Assembly (NCBI GenBank): GCA_900102115.1
Contig: FNAW01000003.1
Span: 124,001-188,000, forward strand
Length of the DNA stretch: 64,000 bases
Reading direction: 5' to 3'
Source of the DNA: Blastococcus fimeti
GTDB lineage: Bacteria > Actinomycetota > Actinomycetes > Mycobacteriales > Geodermatophilaceae
Every line of letters begins with the position of its first letter. Position 1 is the stretch's first letter. A program made the position numbers and the translations under genes. The notes under the pieces are model-generated. The model was not told the origin of the DNA. It was given only the letters and a program-made list of their open reading frames with translations, and made no database searches. This document shows, in pieces, positions 59,832 through 64,000 of the stretch.

Positions 59832-59918
59832 CGACGTCCGTAGACTCGTGGGCTGACCCAGCGCCGCCGTCCCGTACGGCGCCCGTCCCGCCCTGTCTTA
59901 CCGAGGAGCACTGCCGCT

Positions 59919-61364
59919 GTGAAGAGCACCATCGAGGAACTGGGCCCCACGCGGGTCCGGATGGCGATCGAGGTGGCTTGGGGGGACCTGGACCACGCCT
60001 TCGGTGAGGTCTACAAGGAGCTGGGCAAGCAGGTCCGCGTCCCCGGCTTCCGCCCCGGCAAGGTCCCGAACCGCGTGCTCGACCAGCGCATCGGCCGCCC
60101 CGTCGTCCTGGAGCAGGTCGTCCAGCACGCGATCCCGGAGGTCTACTCCGAGGTCGTCCGCGAGAACCAGGTCCGCGTGCTCGGCCAGCCCGAGATCGAG
60201 GTGACCAAGCTCGAGGACAACGAGACCCTCGAGTTCACCGCCGAGGTCGACGTCGCCCCGCAGCTCGAGCTCCCCGCCCTGGACGCCCTCGCGGTCACCG
60301 TCGACGACGTCGAGGTCACCGACGAGGAGATCGACCAGCAGATCACCGTCATGCGCGAGCGCTTCGGGATGCTGCAATCCGTCGAGCGCGCCGCCCAGGA
60401 CGGCGACTTCGTCTCCATCGACCTCGAGGCCAAGCTCGGCGACGAGGTCCTCGAGGACGGCTCCACCACCGGCATGTCCTACGAGGTCGGCTCCGGCAAC
60501 CTCATGGAGGGCCTCGACGACGCCGTCCGCGGGCTGTCCGCCGAGGAGTCGAAGACCTTCCAGACCGCGCTGCTCTCCGGCCCCAACGCCGGCGAGACGG
60601 CCGACATCACCGTCACCGTCCGCTCGGTGAAGGAGAAGGAGCTCCCCGAGCTCGACGACGACTTCGCCTCCACCGCCAGCGAGTTCGACACCCTGGCCGA
60701 GCTGCGCGACGACGTCCGCACCCGCCTGGGCCGCACCAAGGTGATCCAGCAGGGCGCGCAGGCCCGCGACAAGCTGGTCGAGCACCTGCTCGAGGCCGTC
60801 GAGGTGCCCATGCCCGACAACCTGGTCGAGCGCGAGATCGAGTGGCGCAACCGCGCCTTCGAGGGCGAGCTGCAGCAGGCCGGCATGGACTGGGACAGCT
60901 TCCTGAAGATGTCCGGCGTCGAGAGCCGCGAGGCCTACGACGCCGACCAGCGCAAGAACGTCGAGGAGGCCGTCCGGACGCAGTTCATCCTGGACGCGAT
61001 CGCCGACGCCCGTGAGGTCACCGTCGACAACGACGACCTCTCCGCGCAGATCATGGCGCAGGCCCAGCGCAACCGGATGAGCCCGGAGCAGTACGCCCAG
61101 CAGCTGCAGCAGGGCAACAACATCGCCGAGTTCGTCGCCGACGTGCGCCGGACGAAGACGCTGGCCCAGCTGCTCGAGCAGACGACGATCACCGACGCGT
61201 CGGGCAACGTCGTCGACCTCGAGGCGCTGCGCCCGAAGACCGTCCAGGCCGACGCCGCGGAGTCCGACGAGGACCAGATCGACGCCGAGTTCTCCGCGGA
61301 GTCCGCCGCCGTCGAGGCGATCGAGGGCACCGTCGAGGACACCGAGGACGTCGACAAGGCCTGA
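59919..61364 (+). CDS. tig: trigger factor (ribosome-associated chaperone, PPIase)
   Basis: Trigger factor binds ribosomal protein L23 and shields nascent chains. The 481-residue protein has the N-terminal ribosome-binding part ([16 protein letters not shown]...[20 protein letters not shown]), the PPIase domain about residues 155-250 ([14 protein letters not shown]...[17 protein letters not shown]) and the long helical C-terminal arms. The last 50 residues are acidic. GTG 59919 follows GAGGAG. It precedes clpP1P2 as in many actinobacteria. Confidence 0.96.
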   Translation: MKSTIEELGPTRVRMAIEVAWGDLDHAFGEVYKELGKQVRVPGFRPGKVPNRVLDQRIGRPVVLEQVVQHAIPEVYSEVVRENQVRVLGQPEIEVTKLEDNETLEFTAEVDVAPQLELPALDALAVTVDDVEVTDEEIDQQITVMRERFGMLQSVERAAQDGDFVSIDLEAKLGDEVLEDGSTTGMSYEVGSGNLMEGLDDAVRGLSAEESKTFQTALLSGPNAGETADITVTVRSVKEKELPELDDDFASTASEFDTLAELRDDVRTRLGRTKVIQQGAQARDKLVEHLLEAVEVPMPDNLVEREIEWRNRAFEGELQQAGMDWDSFLKMSGVESREAYDADQRKNVEEAVRTQFILDAIADAREVTVDNDDLSAQIMAQAQRNRMSPEQYAQQLQQGNNIAEFVADVRRTKTLAQLLEQTTITDASGNVVDLEALRPKTVQADAAESDEDQIDAEFSAESAAVEAIEGTVEDTEDVDKA

Positions 61365-61387
61365 TCAGCCCCGCGTCCAGCGCTCGC

Positions 61388-61423
61388 GACGCCGCTCCAC
61401 TCGGTCCCGGGTGGGGCGGCGTC
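61388..61423 (+). terminator. hairpin terminator after tig
   Basis: GACGCCGCTCCAC and GTGGGGCGGCGTC pair over 13 bases with one G.T and the loop TCGGTCCCGG, 23 bases after the tig stop codon. Confidence 0.75.
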
Positions 61424-61467
61424 GTCGTTCCCGGCCCGATTCCGGCCCGATTCCTGCCACGTCGCTG

Positions 61468-61525
61468 CGCCGTCGGCGAACACCACCCGTCGCGGGACTG
61501 CACCGTCGGAGGTGCGCGTTAGGGT
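61468..61525 (+). promoter_or_regulatory. ClgR-like box and -10 element upstream of clpP1
   Basis: CGCCGTCGGCG (61468-61478) reads on the other strand as CGCCGACGGCG, which fits the core CGCYNANRGCG of ClgR sites that activate clp genes in actinobacteria. The outer bases fit only in part. TAGGGT (61520-61525) is a good -10; no -35 is seen, as expected at an activated promoter. The box centre lies about 60 bases before the predicted start of transcription. Confidence 0.5.
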
Positions 61526-61659
61526 CGACAGGACTCAGGCGAATCGCCGGGGAGCACCGCTCCCCGGAGGGCCGTCGAAGCCCGCACCATCGCCCTGCAC
61601 ACGAACAACCAGTCCACCGAGACCGACTGCTGGACAGTCCTACGGAGGTCACCGCACCC

Positions 61660-62298
61660 GTGAGCACTACCCACCCGAACCTCGCGAGCGCTCCCATGAT
61701 GCGCGGCGCCAGCGGAATGATGAACCTCGGAGACTCCGTCTACGAGCGCCTGCTGCGCGAGCGCATCATCTTCCTCGGCACGCAGGTGGACGACGTCATC
61801 GCCAACCAGCTCGCCGCCCAGATGCTGCTGCTGTCGGCGGAGGACCCGAAGAGCGACATCCACCTCTACATCAACTCGCCCGGCGGCTCGGTCAGCGCCG
61901 GCATGGCGATCTACGACACGATGCAGTTCATCGACTGCGACGTCGCCACCTACGGCATGGGCCTGGCTGCCTCGATGGGCCAGTTCCTGCTGACCGCGGG
62001 CACCGCGGGCAAGCGCTACGCGCTGCCGCACGCGCGAATCATGATGCACCAGCCCTCGGCCGGCGTCGGCGGTACCGCGGCCGACATCGCCATCCAGGCC
62101 GACCTGTTCCGCCGCACCAAGAAGGAGCTCAACGAGCTCCAGGCGCAGCACACCGGCCAGAGCGTCGAGCAGATCGAGACCGACTCCGACCGCGACCGGT
62201 GGTTCACCGCGCAGGAGGCCCTCGAGTACGGCTTCGTCGATCACGTCGTCAGCAAGGCGACCATGACCGACAGCGCCAACCCGGTCACCGACAACTGA
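61660..62298 (+). CDS. clpP1: ATP-dependent Clp protease proteolytic subunit ClpP1
   Basis: ClpP1 forms one ring of the ClpP1P2 tetradecamer degrading proteins delivered by ClpX or ClpC. The 212-residue protein has the triad Ser105 (GLAASMGQF), His130 (IMMHQPSAG) and an Asp near 179, and the [17 protein letters not shown] segment. GTG 61660 gives an N-terminal propeptide-like extension of about 20 residues with several Met; a later ATG at 61696 is possible. GGAGG stands 10 bases before the GTG. Followed by clpP2 after 16 bases. Confidence 0.95.
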   Translation: MSTTHPNLASAPMMRGASGMMNLGDSVYERLLRERIIFLGTQVDDVIANQLAAQMLLLSAEDPKSDIHLYINSPGGSVSAGMAIYDTMQFIDCDVATYGMGLAASMGQFLLTAGTAGKRYALPHARIMMHQPSAGVGGTAADIAIQADLFRRTKKELNELQAQHTGQSVEQIETDSDRDRWFTAQEALEYGFVDHVVSKATMTDSANPVTDN

Positions 62299-62314
62299 GT
62301 CCGGAGGGACTGAC

Positions 62315-62944
62315 ATGAGCTTCCAGATGCCCTCCAACCGTTACATCCTGCCCTCCTTCGTGGAGCGCACGAGCTACGGCATGAAGGAGTCCAACCCCTA
62401 CAACAAGCTCTTCGAGGAACGCATCATCTTCCTCGGGGTGCAGATCGACGACGCCTCGGCCAACGACGTCATGGCCCAGCTGATCACGCTGGAGTCCACC
62501 GACCCGGACCGCGACATCACGATCTACATCAACTCGCCCGGTGGCTCGTTCACCTCGCTGATGGCGATCTACGACACGATGATGTTCGTCCGCCCCGACA
62601 TCCAGACCGTCTGCATGGGCCAGGCGGCCTCGGCCGCCGCCGTCCTGCTCGCGGCTGGGACGCCGGGCAAGCGCCTGGCCCTGCCGTACTCCCGCGTGCT
62701 GATCCACCAGCCCTCGGGTGAGGCGGGCGGTCAGGTCTCCGACCTCGAGATCCACGCCGCGGAGATCCAGCGGGTGCGGGAGCAGATGGAGGAGATCCTG
62801 GCGCGGCACACCGGTCGCTCGGCCGAGCAGATCCGCAAGGACATCGACCGCGACAAGATCCTCACCGCTCAGGAGGCGAAGGACTACGGCATCGTCGACC
62901 AGGTGATCCAGAGCCGGAAGCTCAACGCCCTTCCCGCGGTCTGA
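62315..62944 (+). CDS. clpP2: ATP-dependent Clp protease proteolytic subunit ClpP2
   Basis: The 209-residue second ClpP subunit has Ser106 ([11 protein letters not shown]), His131 (VLIHQPSGE) and the Asp in [18 protein letters not shown]. The AASAAAV site and the N-terminal [31 protein letters not shown] distinguish it from ClpP1. It is in one operon with clpP1, with GGAGGG before its ATG, and ends before a hairpin. Confidence 0.96.
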   Translation: MSFQMPSNRYILPSFVERTSYGMKESNPYNKLFEERIIFLGVQIDDASANDVMAQLITLESTDPDRDITIYINSPGGSFTSLMAIYDTMMFVRPDIQTVCMGQAASAAAVLLAAGTPGKRLALPYSRVLIHQPSGEAGGQVSDLEIHAAEIQRVREQMEEILARHTGRSAEQIRKDIDRDKILTAQEAKDYGIVDQVIQSRKLNALPAV

Positions 62945-63265
62945 TCCTTCCCGGCGCGAGCCGGGGCCGCGCGCGTCGCGTCCCCGGCTCGTACCGTCGA
63001 AGGGTCCAGCGGTTCGGGAGGGCACTCCCGGGCCAGGGCTGGACCGCGAGACGAGCGGTACGGAAGTGGGACGGACCGGCGCGAACCCGGGTGAGTCATT
63101 GCCCGGCCGCGTCGGTGGCGGCAGGTACGTTCGGCGGACGCCTGAACCCCGGCCTCGAGGGCCGGGACGAGAGCCCCGCCGAGCGGGGACTGCACGGGCG
63201 AAGAGCAGTAGTGACGACGCAGGCACCTGGTTCCAGGGCTGCGAATCCGAACCGGAGGTCAGCAG
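62945..63265. other. clpP2-clpX intergenic region (321 bases)
   Basis: This region holds a hairpin terminator at 62958-62990 and then about 275 bases without a convincing ORF on either strand. A GGAGG near 63253 serves clpX. A GTACG/TACCG-type motif is present but no confident promoter or regulator site could be fixed. The spacing implies that clpX has its own promoter. Confidence 0.6.
62958..62990 (+). terminator. hairpin terminator after clpP2
   Basis: GAGCCGGGG (62958-62966) and CCCCGGCTC (62982-62990) form a perfect 9-bp stem over a G+C-rich 15-base loop, 14 bases after the clpP2 stop. Confidence 0.7.

Positions 63266-64000
<735 letters not shown>

Noticed and set aside
61660..62944. clpP1/clpP2 as a recent duplication
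   Set aside because: Tandem, clearly diverged clpP1 and clpP2 are the normal arrangement in actinobacteria.

Overview
The window is chromosomal DNA from a high-G+C actinobacterium. Genes are densely packed, stop/start overlaps of the ATGA/GTGA type are common, and GTG starts are frequent. Actinobacterial marker families include F420 synthase FbiC, NrtR-controlled nadABC, a mycothiol-dependent nitroreductase family protein, the SCO6745 family, DUF6131, DUF5130, a CtaJ-like oxidase subunit, a SigG-type sigma factor and tandem clpP1-clpP2-clpX. A flagellin gene together with this gene set suggests a motile member of the Geodermatophilaceae (Blastococcus, Geodermatophilus or Modestobacter type). 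That placement is inference, because no rRNA is present.

Layout. 1-7.3 kb: an orphan lysozyme-like ORF, fbiC, and an ECF sigma / zinc anti-sigma / ABC-2 exporter operon followed by a flavin reductase. 7.3-16.3 kb: a disulfide-oxidoreductase-type flavoenzyme, a two-gene Clp-N/HTH module behind twin operators, a transglutaminase-like protein, an SGNH hydrolase, a VOC/HxlR operon behind a 17-bp palindrome, a PAS-GGDEF-EAL protein, DUF427 and a luciferase-like monooxygenase. 16.3-20.7 kb: nadA-nadB-nadC divergent from their regulator nrtR. 20.8-26.8 kb: a small membrane protein, a secreted transglycosylase, a flagellin carrying two EF-hand loops, tRNA-Arg, ssb and ettA. 26.8-41 kb: a phosphatase, a thioesterase, a MOSC protein with a biotin ECF transporter (bioY-ecfA-ecfT), an MFS/truncated-globin/GH13 operon, prolyl oligopeptidase, HNH plus SCO6745, kynureninase, an amidase and a CtaJ/DUF5130 pair.

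41-64 kb keeps the gene order known from Mycobacterium tuberculosis around Rv2457c-Rv2467: pepN, Rv2466c-type protein, rpiB, nei, tig, clpP1, clpP2, clpX. Lineage-specific genes are inserted into it: an SDR, an Eis-like acetyltransferase with a MarR regulator, a two-component system, an unknown lipoprotein, a SigG-type sigma factor, MmcQ and a hemerythrin. Two insertions sit at tRNA genes. A roughly 1.4-kb island holding one cytochrome P450 lies between tRNA-Gly and a 44-bp copy of its 3' half. Decaying tandem copies of the tRNA-Pro 3' end lie upstream of tig.

Regulation visible in the sequence. Many genes have a -10-like TANNNT hexamer 6-8 bases before their start codon, the layout of leaderless transcripts. 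Several of these promoters carry perfect inverted repeats next to genes for HTH regulators, which suggests autoregulation. clpP1 has a ClgR-like box and clpX runs off the window end.
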